A DNA stretch of 64,000 nt from Salticus scenicus (Eukaryota; Arthropoda; Arachnida; Araneae; Salticidae): NCBI GenBank assembly GCA_963930645.1, contig OZ005649.1, positions 45,390,275 to 45,454,274 of the forward strand. The letters run 5' to 3'. A program made the position numbers and the translations under genes. Under the pieces are notes generated by a model. That model saw only the letters and a list, made by a program, of their open reading frames with translations. It was not told the origin of the DNA and searched no databases. Below, piece by piece: positions 21,430 to 33,129 of the stretch (the stretch's first letter is position 1; each line of letters opens with the position of its first letter).

Positions 21430-22063
21430 CTACTCCAATGGCGATGGGCGAAAATCGGTTCATGGAATGGCTCAGCTTTCTGTGTCTTCCCGGATGGGGT
21501 CTTGATTCACTAAGTAGCCTCAAGACTTTGAGACTACAGCATCGTATTTTAAGACGAAATATTTGCCATCTATAGATTAATGCGGTCAAAAATTACTATC
21601 ACTCAGTTCCAGTCTACAGTGAGTTTCAGTGACACCCGTACAGGCAATATATCGTTATCTGTCTGAACAACCTCTTGCAACAGATATACAACTACTTCCA
21701 ATTCATCTTCAGCATAGTACCCCTCAGGCCCACGTTTCGTCTCATCAGGGTGTCACGGGCAGCGAAAAGACCGATAAGCTGGTAAAAACACCCACTAAAA
21801 ACCAGGAAATCAGTTATGCACTTCTTCTCCTCACTTCCTTCATTAAAAAGTCGCTTTCAAAAAACCTCCAGCCAGAATAAAAATCTGGATGGGATACAGC
21901 TAACAAAAGGTGTAAATCCTGTTAAAAATTATTTCTGGCGAGTTATGGAATCTTCAGAATTTATTTATATCATTTACATTGCTCGAGGAAATTTCTATGC
22001 GAATGCGGTGAGGAATATTCTCCCGAACACGCTTTCCATGCTCTCTGACCGTCCCTAATCATT
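21430..22063 (+). pseudogene. Decayed LINE 3' region: RNase H and zinc-knuckle remnant
   Basis: A frame at 21629-21880 contains VSSHQGVTGSEKTDKLVKT, the diagnostic RNase H C-terminal signature (S/A-H-x-G-V/I-x-G-N-E-x-x-D-x-L), here with N changed to S. Upstream, YSNGDGRKS near 21430 resembles the start of such an RNase H. Downstream, near 22003-22050, CECGEEYSPEHAFHAL matches the C-x-C-G-x(n)-H-x-L tail seen after RNase H in R1/I/Jockey-type LINEs. Frames change between these parts and stops intervene, so this is an old broken copy. Confidence 0.65.
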
Positions 22064-22079
22064 TACTTAACTCTCCAAT

Positions 22080-22400
22080 TAGGCCCAATAACTGGCTTTT
22101 TAATATTTTAGAATGACATCTTCTAAGAATTAACTAAAATCCTTGTGACTATAATGAAGTTATATAATTTAACAAACTGAAAAACAATCTTACTAACTTT
22201 TCCAAAGACTCGTCACAAAACATGAATTCTTAGCCCTCACGCTGTAGCCCTCACGCAAAATGCACCCAAAAATTTTTGTTTTCTTTTTCAACTGTGCCTC
22301 ATTCATTGGAAAAATTTTGAATTAAGCCCTGCTCGTGTAGAAGCATTGATCTGGCGTAATATTAGCAGATTCAACGTCACCCTCTGCTCGCGTGGATGTT
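22080..22400. other. Non-coding stretch
   Basis: No gene recognised; a CCCTCACGC motif is repeated at about 22237 and 22248. Confidence 0.4.
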
Positions 22401-22439
22401 TCAAGCCAGCGGCGCACATGGAAATAGAAACAACTTAAA

Positions 22440-22667
22440 TAAAAAATAAAAGAAAAATTTGGGCTCCGTACGGCGCCACTGTCTAAGCCTTGTCTTTCCC
22501 AGTAGGGTCCGAGAACCACGCAGAAACCTAGGAGTATCAGAGGCACCATCCTTGTAACACTTTTTAAGCCATTGTTGAGTTTCAGCAGTATTTTTGCCCA
22601 TCAAAATATAATGTTTAATCAACACACGAAATTCAACCAAAATTGTCCATCGTTTTGAAAATATCAA
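22440..22667 (-). pseudogene. mariner-type transposase N-terminal fragment
   Basis: The - strand frame carries FRVLIKHYILMGKNTAETQQ followed by WLKKCY, matching the helix-turn-helix start of mariner transposases. Shortly after, a shift to another frame gives YWERQGLDSGAVRSPN, resembling the W..F..GR..D.....SGRPN segment. The rest of the roughly 345-residue protein, including the D,D34D core, is absent. The upstream GCCATCTGTAG..CCCGAAAG..TTTGACCGG near 22787-22822 may be the element's 5' untranslated part. Confidence 0.7.
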
Positions 22668-23124
22668 AAGTAAAATCCCTAAAACTTAGTCTCAGTAACG
22701 AATGGTCGAAATATTATGAAACTTTGACATGTATCTTTTGAGATTTAGTACTACATTACTCACATATAAATATTTCGTTTACAGTGCCATCTGTAGGTTA
22801 ATCCCGAAAGTTTTTGACCGGTGTTTTATTGTTTTAATTCTCTAAGAAGAAAATCGTCTGCATTCATCAGGGAAAATAATTTATTTAAATAATAATTTTA
22901 ATAAATAATTTGTACTGGATGAATTTGTATAGGAAAATATAGGAGAAAGTTCTTTGGTGGCCACAACATACTATATAGTTTTCAGTAGCATTTTAGGAAA
23001 AAAAAAAAAAAAAAGTAGAGCCGTTGAATTATTTACATATTCCAGAAATTTAATCACTACAATTTTTAAATAGAGATGCCTTTTTCTGTTATAAAATATG
23101 TCAATTTAATATGTCAGTATAATA

Positions 23125-23436
23125 TGTCAATATAATTGTAATTAAGGTATATTAAAAAGCACTTTAAACACGTATTAAAATTTATTAAAATTGTTTACAA
23201 AGCTTTTCGCCACAACGTTATGGCATCATCATCAGGTAATTTACACCAGGCCTGTCCAACCCGAAACACTTGGCGGGCCGCATTGGAAATTTATTTTATT
23301 CAGGCGGGCCGCACTGTATATACGTATGTGTTTATGTATATTTGTGAGTGCATGTTATGAATTCATATATTAACAATAGAAGCGTCAAAAAATTATGATT
23401 GTATATTAATAACCATAATAAAAAAGAATGAATAAT

Positions 23437-23472
<36 letters not shown>

Positions 23473-24045
23473 AATATGTTGTTTCTTTATTTAGAAACCG
23501 TTTAAAGGCATTTTTACTTCAAAAATTCAGAAAGGATTTATTAGTTTACGCATTCTCAAAATATAAATATCGTCAATTTACTCGCGGGCCGCAAAATACT
23601 ACACGGCAGGCCGCGGGTTGGCCACCCCTGATTTACACAAAAACAGATGAGGCAGTAGTTATAAGAGAGAGATAGTAGTCATACAGATGAGACAGTAGTA
23701 AAATTACGTAGTTATAACTACGTAATTTTTATGTTCAGTGTAAGACATCGTTTCTGACAAAGTTGCTCCTACTGAAGCCTACATAATGTAGTCCTGCTGC
23801 TTCCTTATTTGTTCTCAACCAATCAATATGTGTTCAAGTAACAAATGGATTCATCATATTTTATTCAAGTTATACTGTAACCGCATCAAAATTCCAGTTA
23901 TATATAAAATGCTGTGTCATCTGTTTTTGTGTAAATTACCTGATGTTGCCATAGCGTTGTAGCGAAAAGCTTTGTAAACGATTTTCATAAATTTTAATAT
24001 ACGTGTTTAATGTGTTTTTTAATATAGCTTAATTACAATGCTAAC
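23125..24045. repeat. Large inverted repeat (about 115-bp arms), interrupted by a hAT element
   Basis: The left arm (about 23130-23246) and right arm (about 23928-24045) share, inverted, the blocks GTTTACAAAGCTTTTCGC, CAACG.TATGGCA and AGGTAATTTACAC. A second, perfect palindrome TTACGTAGTTATAACTACG lies near 23702-23722. No coding region. The outline recalls the terminal repeats of Penelope-like or foldback elements, but I cannot assign it. Confidence 0.6.
23247..23630. mobile_element. hAT element with perfect 8-bp target duplication
   Basis: The ends CAGGCCTGTCCAACCCG and CGGGTTGGCCACCCCTG resemble Charlie-type hAT termini, with subterminal GGCGGGCCGCA and GCGGGCCGC motifs. ATTTACAC occurs on both sides (23239-23246, 23631-23638). 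It is 384 bp with no transposase. Confidence 0.92.
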
Positions 24046-25264
24046 ACATGTGATTAGTTACAAATTCTAAACTTTCAGAAGATTTAGATTCTAATTATGT
24101 CAGTAATTACCATTTGTGAATAGTGGGGCTAAATCTTATGAGAGAGGCACAAGAACTAAGCAGCATTGCACCTATCAATCAATTGTAAATTAAACTGGAA
24201 GCAAGTAATCCAGAATATGCAAAATTTAGTTTCCCCTTTATAATAATAATAATAATAATAAGACAGGGAAAGAAAAAAAAAAAACAACAACTAAGTTTAC
24301 ACATAGAAATAAAAGTTCTCATCAGTTTGCGTAATCTTTTGATTATTTATTTATTTATTAAACAACGTATTTTTCATGAAGCTACTCTATTGTTAACAAC
24401 AAGTAAATTCTTTTAACACTAACTATAACTTAAAAAGATGAATTAGACAAAATACACTTTGGGAAAAAGTTGTATTACCTTTCAAGAAAAAGGTCACTCC
24501 AGCTTATTTACAAAGAATAACAAACTATTCTTAAAGAAAATATTTTAGTAATTAAATATAATTAATTTCAACCTGGTTCAGTTAATGGTGTATGTAACTA
24601 CAATTAGTTAATTATGTTGTTGCTTCTCTACATGAAATGCAAGACATAATTAATGCAGGTATTAAGTTATAATTCTTTTCTAATGAAAGTTTGAAAGTAA
24701 CAGGAATCAGTGATACAACTTAATTTTAGATTAGTAGTTATCGATCTTTTTTTTTTTTTTTTTTTTAATATCTTATTTACAGTGTACTTTAATTTTATTT
24801 AATAATCTTAATTAGTTTAAAATAATACATTTTCTGAAGTTTGTTTTTAGAGTCTCATCAAGTTTAAGAGTTATGCAAAAAATTACCTGTAAGAGAAAAG
24901 GTATTACTGTCATTTGTTGAAAACAAGGGTTATGAAAAACTATATAACATTCAATTTTAAAAATAAATGTGTGTGTAAGAAATGAAGCTTCTACGTTGAT
25001 GCTTTTACGCGGCACTCGTGCTTCTTCTTTGGCTGATAGTCATATTTATTTATTTCGACAAAAACAACTTTTTCGTATTTGTGCAATTTATAGAGCTCGT
25101 TTATTAATTTATTGTTATTTTTTAGAGAATATTAATTTAGGTATGGCAAATATATAAGGATTGGGTAGAAGAATATATTTTATTTTGCTGTAAGAACATT
25201 ACAAATATCTTTAAGAAATATGGTGTACAATTTAGGCATTTCACGATATGTATAAAAATATATA
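24046..25264. other. AT-rich non-coding stretch
   Basis: Contains (TAA)n near 24240-24260 and a poly-T run at about 24748-24766. A frame of 62 codons at 24969-25157 has no domain I recognise and is not called. Confidence 0.45.
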
Positions 25265-25283
25265 GGGACGGTTTGTTACTTTT

Positions 25284-25392
25284 CGGCGCGGCCGTTTTGG
25301 CGCGTCCGTTTTGGCGCGGCCGTTTCGGCGCCGGCCGTTTCGGCGCCGGCCGTTTTGGCGCCGGCCGTTTTGGCGCCGGCCGTTTCGGCGCC
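25284..25392. repeat. 18-bp GC-rich tandem array x6
   Basis: The unit is GGCCGTTTTGGCGCC with T/C alternation (TTTTGGCGCC or TTTCGGCGCC). Repetitive frames in it (APKRP on one strand, GAGRF on the other) are by-products. Each unit contains a TTT(G/C)GCGC-like E2F-type core, which may be coincidental. Confidence 0.85.
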
Positions 25393-25798
25393 AGATGTTT
25401 ACATTCCGAACTTTTTGAGTGTAAGAATTTTTTTTTTTCTGAAAACATAATAAATAGTCGGGAATATTTAAGAATTTTATAACTGTTTATTATTATATGG
25501 ATTAAAATAAACCCGCGAGTTAATCATTATTGACTTTGTTTAAGTGAAAGCAGTTTAAGAATTGGTTAAGAATGCATACCTTTTCTTTATCCTGTTTCCT
25601 GCTAAAGTTAACTTTTATTTTATCTCAGCAAGCTTTATTATATAGGAAATTTTAATACGCAAACTGTAAATAAAAATAAACAGAAGTCTTTAATAATTAA
25701 ATTTTGTGTAACAACAACAAAAAAAAAAAGAAGAAGAAGAAGAATAGCAGTGATAACTTTAAGATAATGAAAACTTTATAGAAAGTTAGTTTTTATTT

Positions 25799-25835
<37 letters not shown>

Positions 25836-26528
25836 ACTGGTGGAGATTTAAAAGTACAGGATATTTTCATCTGGCACTTCTAAACGTAAATTGCTCATTT
25901 TTCTTTTTGTACAGTTGATTTTTACTGATTTAGTGATTAATGAACCTAAGTCTACATTTTAACTGTGGGGAGTTACTAAGTTACAATAAATAAAGTAAAT
26001 AGTAAGCTGAGGAGGGGGGGGGGGGAATGGTATTAAAAATTAATAAGTTGTATGGAACTATTCTACTATGTGTAATAAGTTTCAGAAATTTAGAGCAATG
26101 CGAGCTTTAAGTAAGTTATTAAAAAAAAAAAAAAAATTAAAGCAGGTGTGTATTTACCGTGTAATGGCTTTTGCAGGTTTTTACTATCTTGGCCAAAACA
26201 TGTTTTTCCCATGGTTTTTACCACCTTCAGAAAAAATAAAATTCCTATTTTTTTATTTATTTTTGTTTTTTAATTTACCCCAAAAACCTTCGGGACATAT
26301 TTTATAATTTTTAGTTCTCATTTTCCCAATATTATTTACTATGAAATTTCCATTCTTTCATCCATTTCTAACAACAATATTTTGAAAATAAAAATAAATA
26401 AATAAATAAAGCAATGTTGACGACATGAAATTTGTTTTAAATTACATGATCAGTTTAACCCTTTATCAGTTACAAACATTTTTTTCTGTCACTCAATAGT
26501 TGAAATAAAAGGCTAATGTGACAATCTT

Positions 26529-26561
<33 letters not shown>

Positions 26562-27486
26562 AAGAAAAAAATTGGAAAATAAGATTACTGAATAACTATA
26601 GAGTTAAAATATATACATACATATATATATATATATTTAATTTATTATTATATTACTTAGTTTATATTATTTTATTATTATTATTTTATTAAATTTAATC
26701 ATTTTTTAATTCCTACCTTCACCTACTATTGTTTTTATCAGTTATTAAACAGATAAAATACTACACAGCTAAAGGATTAATGAACTAATGTTTCTAAAAT
26801 ACTTGCAATAGATATTGTTCCATACTAAGAAATGAAACCCAAAAATATGGCTTCAATAAACAGTATTTAGTTTGGTAATAACATAAATTAAGAAAACCTT
26901 GACAACTTTTTCAAAAGAAAATATAGGTGCTTTCTTCTTCAGGAATCATATTTAAGCAACCTCACTAAAAACAAGGTCAACTTTTCTTTCATTGATAAAA
27001 TTAGATAAATATTTTTCTCATCAAGAAATAAATTAACTGTTAAATTGAGATTTTTTTTTTTTTTTTTTTCAACAAGCATACAACTTCTATAACTGACTGA
27101 TATGTTATTAAATAAATTAACTAATTAATACTTCTTGTTACTAATATCAATTTTTATATCACCCTAACTATTGTGTACTTTTTTCTTTATGTTGCTATTA
27201 AAATTTGAGGCAAAATTCAAATTCATCTTCTAAACAAAAAGAAATATGTTTTGTATGTCTTTGTGAAAATACAAAATAGATAAAAATAACTCAATTGTAT
27301 GTTTTTTTTTTTTTTTTTTTTTTACATAATATTTTGCATAGATTTTCTTTCCAATCTGACAAACCATATTTTAAAAACATGTGCATATCAGTAATGAATA
27401 ATCTAGTACCTACCACTCTAATTAATTCATCAGTAATATCATTAATAAATAATTAAAATATTTTTTTGTTTAATGCATAAAATAAA

Positions 27487-27517
<31 letters not shown>

Positions 27518-27721
27518 TCAAAAATGACATTGTTTATTTTATTACACAAAGAACCGCCCGACGAAAAGTTTAATAAGTTTTAACTACAAAAATCGAGATT
27601 TTTTTCTAAGGTTATCACTGGCTTCTTTAAATTACGAAAAGTTCTATTCATCATTAATATCTTTAATAAAATATTAAAAATATTTCTTGATTTAAGCATT
27701 AAAAAAAAAATAATAATAATC
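25393..27721. other. AT-rich non-coding stretch
   Basis: Homopolymers at about 25805-25831 (T), 26529-26548 (A), 27052-27070 and 27303-27323 (T), plus a G-run near 26016. No gene recognised. Confidence 0.5.
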
Positions 27722-28086
27722 TGGTGTGTCACTCACTCGACTTTCTCTTACCCTAAAATTTAATACTATAAATACAGGTTGGATATTAAGAGGTAAGAAA
27801 ACGATGTTATGTAAACCTATGTTAAACAATTCAAAGGGAGACTTTTATATGATAATCAGTTCTGTGTGAGGGGGGGGAGGCTACCGCCCCCTCAACCCCC
27901 CGTTTCATTAATGCACCTACATTTATATAGAATTTAATTCGGTTATTAAAAAATAATTCTGTTTTTAAAAAAAAAAAAATTATTAAAATTATTATTTAAA
28001 AAAATTATCTTTTATGAAAATGAAGACGATTTCCATAATACACAAGTAGTATAACACCAAATATCCAAAAGAAGTCCACTTTATTA

Positions 28087-28145
<59 letters not shown>

Positions 28146-28740
28146 TTTTTTTTTTTTTTTTTTTTTGTTAAAAGTAAAAAAAAATTGATAACTTCGTTTT
28201 AAATTATCGCAGATCGATGGTTCAACCATTCGTTTTAAAGGTATTGGCGAGCTCTTTTAAAAGATACCCATCATGAAAATTTACTCCCCTCGAGGGGGGA
28301 CTTGCCCCCCAGGGGGGTAGGCGAGGCTCCTACATACACAAATGACTAATTTTAATAATTTTTAATTGTAAAAATCTAGTTTCTCACCTTATCATTGGCT
28401 CTTTTAAATCACGCAAAATTCTATTCATCATTAATATCTTTAGCAAATAATTTAAAATATTTTTTTGTTTACGCATGATATATATATAAATATATAAAGT
28501 CAGAAATTACATTGTTTATTTTATTACCCAAAGAACTGCACGGCAATAGGTTTAATAAGTTTTAGCTACAAAAATCGAGTTCTTTTCTCAGATTACCACT
28601 GACTTCTTTAAATTACGACCACTGACTTCTTTAAATCATTAATGTCATTAATAAAAAATTAAAAATATTTTTTGGTTCAAGCATTAAAAAAAAAAAAAAA
28701 AAAAAATCAGAAATTACATTGTTTATTTTATTTCCCGAAG
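27722..28740 (-). repeat. Family H repeat, inverted copy with degenerate tandem units
   Basis: The left boundary CTGGTGTGTCACTCACTCGA continues as CTTTCTCTTACC, the inverse of the end at 33950-33985; homology runs about 250 bp inward through a GGGGGCGGTAGCCTCCCCC motif. Segments at about 27535-27705, 28340-28495 and 28505-28705 share ATTCATCATTAATATCTTTA and related blocks, a loosely tandem structure. Confidence 0.55.
28086..28141. repeat. (CT)n followed by (TA)n
   Basis: About 10 CT then about 18 TA dinucleotides, followed by poly-T. Confidence 0.9.
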
Positions 28741-28968
28741 AACCCCCATCACCAAATTGGTTAGAATCTTTAGAATTGCTGCGTATGTGTTGCCATCTGA
28801 TGACATCATATCTATCATTAAATAAATTTTAACTGAAAAGGCTGAGACAAAAGCCGCGGCCATTTCGTGAAGGACAGGCTGCGCGAAAACGGCCTCTCCG
28901 AAATGGATCTCGCGCCAAAACGGCGGCGCCAAAACGGCGGCGCCAAAACGGCCGCGCCGAAACGTCCC

Positions 28969-29070
28969 ATTCCGAGGTCGATGAGCGCGACCTGGGATCG
29001 AACTCGGCTCTTCCCATCTTACTAGCTTTGAGCGCCGAACCGCTCGGCCGCTCGGCCGCAGATATGCTCC
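28969..29070 (-). mobile_element. 5' part of a tRNA-Leu/Ser-like SINE
   Basis: On the - strand: GCGGCCGAGCGGTTCGGCGC (A-box region like tRNA-Leu/Ser), then GAGTTCGATCCC (B-box), then CAGGTCGCGCTCATCGAC, matching the SINE at 12883-13103. Only the 5' half is present; the rest is cut at the edge of the GC-rich array. Confidence 0.65.
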
Positions 29071-30311
29071 TTATGCTGAAAGTGAGATTGAGTCGTTGAG
29101 TGGCATCGTCTGAAAGTGTTTTAAAGAAGAAGTTTCCGAAAAAAAAAAAAAAAAAAAAAAAAAAACAGAAAAAAAAAAAACCAGAAAGGATTAGAGAATA
29201 GAATTTTGAGAAGAATTTTTAGGAGAAATGAATTAGGAAATAATTAGAGATTGAAAGACTTAGATCTGACCCTAAGTGTCAATTTTAGACGAATGTTTCA
29301 AAATGTGCATATTTGCATGCTTTTTCTCTTGTAATTGACTGCTTCTTTATTTGAAAATAAAATTAATCAGTAAATTATTCTTTTATGTAATATTAAAGAG
29401 TGATTAACAATAAACCTTGTAAATAAACATCATAAATTGTAAAAAAAACTCTCGCATCAATTATTACCGGCAAAAATGAGTTCCCATCAGGCGAAAAGAG
29501 TGGGAACGAGTACAGCATGAATGCTGTTATTTCGATCCGAAATAAGTATTGCGTTTTATTTGAAATTTATGATGTTTGCTTATATTATTTTTATTTATTA
29601 TTATTAAGTACATTTGAACTCCAATTAGATGTGCGTACAAAAATTTGTTTTTTCTAATGACAGTTTATTTATGCATTGAGAATTTGCTTCAGAAATATAT
29701 ATATTTTTATATAGATTACATTTAGAATGTGAATATACATTTTGCATGCAGTGGAAATGGTAACAACATAGGTTTAGCATGTACTAGTAAAAAAATTAAA
29801 TTTTAGCTCAAAGGACAATATCACACAACAATTTAAAGTTCAAAAAGTATTTAAAATTTTAAAAACAAAACTAGTGCTATAAAAATTTCACTGTTTTATT
29901 ATTATTTTAATTTAAAACATTGAAATAGGAATATAAGTAGCAAATATCTACAACGTACTACGTCACATTTTAATAAAAATCTCTGATTTTTTATCTCCCA
30001 CCTTCTTATAGTCTCCTTAATTAAAGTTAAAAATTTATCGATAAATCAATAAAGCTCCTAGATGATTACTGGAATCCTAAAATTAAATATAGCTCACTGT
30101 TTGTTCATAAATTACGTTATTTACACATGCAGATTTTCCGGAAGTTAATAAATTTTGAAACATTTGCTTTGCAAGATGAAATTTTCTGATAAGAAATAAA
30201 TCGTTTAAAGTATGTCATATTTTCAGCACATTTAAATTTTACGAAAAAAAAAAAAAAAAATATTTTGTTAACTCATTCACTTTTGCGCGTAAATTTAATC
30301 ATAGTTACATA
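29071..30311. other. AT-rich non-coding stretch
   Basis: Poly-A at about 29140-29165. No gene seen. Confidence 0.45.
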
Positions 30312-30397
30312 TCGGTGAAAATCATTCTAGAAATAAAAATTGGTGTTTAAAAAAAAACGTGGTACTAACAACGGTCCGGAATAAAATTTGGCAATTA
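30312..30397. mobile_element. Remnant of a family B MITE
   Basis: The right-half signature GGTACTAACAACGGTCCGGA followed by ATAAAATTTGGCAATTATG is present; the left half is mostly deleted. Confidence 0.5.
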
Positions 30398-30417
30398 TGC
30401 ATTTGTGAAGTAATACC

Positions 30418-30487
30418 ACGGATGGAACACGGGCGCAGAATTCATAATTTATAGTGGTATGAGTTCTGCGCCCGTGCTTTATCCCTG
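30418..30487. mobile_element. MITE family A, copy 3, 70-bp deletion derivative
   Basis: Only the two termini remain (GGATGGAACACGGGCGCAGA and inverse). TAATACC flanks both sides (30411-30417, 30488-30494), so the short form inserted as such. Confidence 0.82.
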
Positions 30488-30494
30488 TAATACC

Positions 30495-31390
30495 TAAAAA
30501 TATAAATAAATTAAAAAAAAAGTGTAAAGCAAATGCAATACATATGAATATTAAGAAAATACATTTGATTATGAAGAAAAACCGTATCTGTTTATCACAT
30601 ATTTTATATACTTAATCATTCATGAAATTAATTTATTAAAAAAATAAATAGTAAATATAATAAATAAACAAAGGTCTTATAAAAGAACTATCGTAAATGT
30701 TTTTTGAAATGTAAATAAATGGATATTTTGATCGGTGAATAATATTTGAAGTTCAATCATAACCCTTCATTTGTTTTCTAAAATTTTTATATCTATTCCT
30801 GTATTAACTGATATGCAAATTTTACCCAAAGCAACAGCTGCAATAGTATTAAAATCAGTTTTTATGCCCTCATTAACAAAATGAAAATTTCAGTTGGATT
30901 CTTTTATTTTGAGAGTTCATATATCAGTCAAATGTTCAAAATTTATTTGTTTAAAAATAGAACATTTATTTATTTATTTACTTATTTTTTTTTTTTTTTT
31001 TTACGTAATTGTTACAGTTATCGCCTAACGTTGGTTTCAAAGAATAACACAAAATTGCTTTCGTCTGCTTGTTAACACTTCATTTAATAATATAAAATAA
31101 TTTCTTTTGTGAATAACCGTTAAAATTGAAATTTTCTGGGAAACATTAAAAAAATTATATGCGTTTTTATGTATAACAGGAATGTAACCATTCTGCCTCT
31201 GGATTTTAAATTTGGGGATTAAGATGAAAGTAACGCACCAATTTTCACGCTTTTTGGTTATTGGAAATTTTTAATAGAATTCATACACATATGTATATTT
31301 CTGTAACAGTTTACTCTGATTAAATAAAATAAGAATTACTATTAAAAACTACCGAAAAGCATAAACGTTTTAAGACATCGGGACTTGTCA
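30495..31390. other. AT-rich non-coding stretch
   Basis: No gene seen; poly-T at about 30987-31003. Confidence 0.45.
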
Positions 31391-31397
31391 TCTAAAT

Positions 31398-31557
31398 CAG
31401 AGCTGCCAACCTTTTCAACTTTTAAATCAAAATTGACACCAATATTTTTAAATGAAAAATGTTATATATATTTTCGACGATTAATAATACAGGAAACAGA
31501 TTTAAAAATTTTCCGGTTTGAAGTCTCCCTTGAAAAACGGGAGACTTGGCACCTATG
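31398..31557. mobile_element. hAT-like MITE with 7-bp flank duplication
   Basis: CAGAGCTGCCAACC at the left and GACTTGGCACCTATG at the right. TCTAAAT adjoins each end (31391-31397, 31558-31564). The inner GGTTTGAAGTCTCCC..GGGAGAC forms a small hairpin. Confidence 0.7.
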
Positions 31558-31565
31558 TCTAAATT

Positions 31566-32729
31566 AATTTTTGGCCTGTCATTTGATTGAACATGACATA
31601 TTATTGCGAAAAGCCGCTATTATTCTCTCCATTTTATCCTATAAATGTTTATATCAATGACTAAATCTATGCTAATTAATAGATGTCCTCATTTTCTCTA
31701 TTTTTATAGATGAATCTGCGAGTTTATTCTGTACTCTACTTTTTAAGCAAAATTGCGGTTGCAGTCTTACGTTTCCATTTTTCGGAATCCCTTTAATTTA
31801 GTTTTTACATGATTTTATTATTATTTTTTTTTTCATTTTCATAGAATTGTAAAAATATATGAAGGCTTATAATAACAGAAAACAGTTTTGTAGATTTAAC
31901 AAAAGCATAAATGATTTGATTCAGAAGAATATGCCTAACTTTATTAGATTTTACGTAGAAATGAAATCGATAAAAATTATTTTTTTTCTTTTTCGATCTC
32001 AATCTTTTTTATAAAGCCTTATTCATATGAGAAAGGTAAATACTTTTCGATAATGTAGGTTGAAAATGAGTTTCCTTAAACGAGATTTTTGGTCTTTATT
32101 GGAATTTTTTTCTCTTTAATTAGAAGGAAGAGAGGTACGAAATTGTTATATATATAAATATGCCTTAAAAAAGGAAATTATAAAAAATTGTTTTTTTTTT
32201 CTGAACAAGAATTAAATAAAAATTAAAGATGACATAGCCTGAGGAAACAAGAACGTACCTTTAATCTTCTAAAATTCATTTAGAAATATTTTCATTAGAT
32301 TCCATGAATATATTAATTAACTTCTTTGTATCTATTTTGATTATTATTTTTTGTTTCTGATTCTTCACTTAGAATTTCAGGTAGTTCGTACTTCTATACG
32401 TCAGATGATTTTTTTTTCCCTTATTGAAATATTTTTACAACAGTGCGTAATGTATTATATTTAAGAATTTTTTTTCTTTATGGCGTATTCAAAACAAGAT
32501 AATGAAATGATTTCTTTTATTTTTGTACATCGTTATAAAAATCCAACAATAAAATCTGATATATTTTTATTTATTAAATAATGGAAATAAAAATTAAAAA
32601 ATATTTCAAAGTATTAAAACAAAAACGTTGAAAAATAAATTAAGAATGGAAAATGATAGAAAAAGTATGTCAAGTATGAATTGAAAATTTTGACAATAAT
32701 GCATTCCAATCCAGTGAGACATTTTAATT
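31566..32729. other. AT-rich non-coding stretch
   Basis: No gene recognised. Some blocks (GAACGTACCTTTAATCTTC..; TTAGAAATATTTTCATTAGATT) are similar to 49900-49960, so an older dispersed repeat is likely. Confidence 0.4.
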
Positions 32730-32835
32730 TATCTTGGTACAGATAATATTGTGCGTCGGGCAAAATTTCGGAATTGAGTTTTTGTAGTATTTATACGTTT
32801 TGAGGTCCTCTGAATTCAAACATCATGTTTTTAGC

Positions 32836-32877
<42 letters not shown>

Positions 32878-33085
32878 TTATCAGTATATCTCAAGAACAA
32901 ATCACAGCAGAAAGTCAAACTTAGTATTCTAAATGTGTGTCATATATGGATGCTACACTAAACTTTTCGTTGATATCAAGCAAATAGTTGGTGTACCCCC
33001 CAAAGTATTCAAATACATTACGCCTATGGGAGAAATTGTAGTTAAGTAGAGTTTAAACATCTATAGACTGCATTAAACCAAATGA

Positions 33086-33129
<44 letters not shown>

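Larger units (their letters stand above)
25265..28968. mobile_element. Candidate DNA element bounded by GGGACG and GC-rich arrays
   Basis: The left end GGGACGG leads into TTTCGGCGCGGCCGTTTTGG; the right end is the inverse (CCGCGCCGAAACGTCCC). Both ends then carry tandem 18-bp GC-rich units in opposite orientation (25284-25392; about 28860-28965), embedded in otherwise very AT-rich DNA. No transposase or target duplication is seen, and other repeats lie within, so the two arrays could be independent insertions. Confidence 0.45.

Noticed and set aside
23200..23246. Hammerhead ribozyme in the inverted-repeat arm
   Set aside because: Four extra bases separate CTGATGA from the hairpin and no stem I or stem III pairing can be drawn; noted only as a resemblance.
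24969..25157. 62-codon frame considered as a possible host exon
   Set aside because: No recognisable domain, splice context or codon bias; I cannot support it.
25137..25482. Proline/arginine- or glycine-repeat small proteins on both strands
   Set aside because: Both frames are translations of the 18-bp GC-rich tandem array; periodicity, not coding selection, keeps them open.
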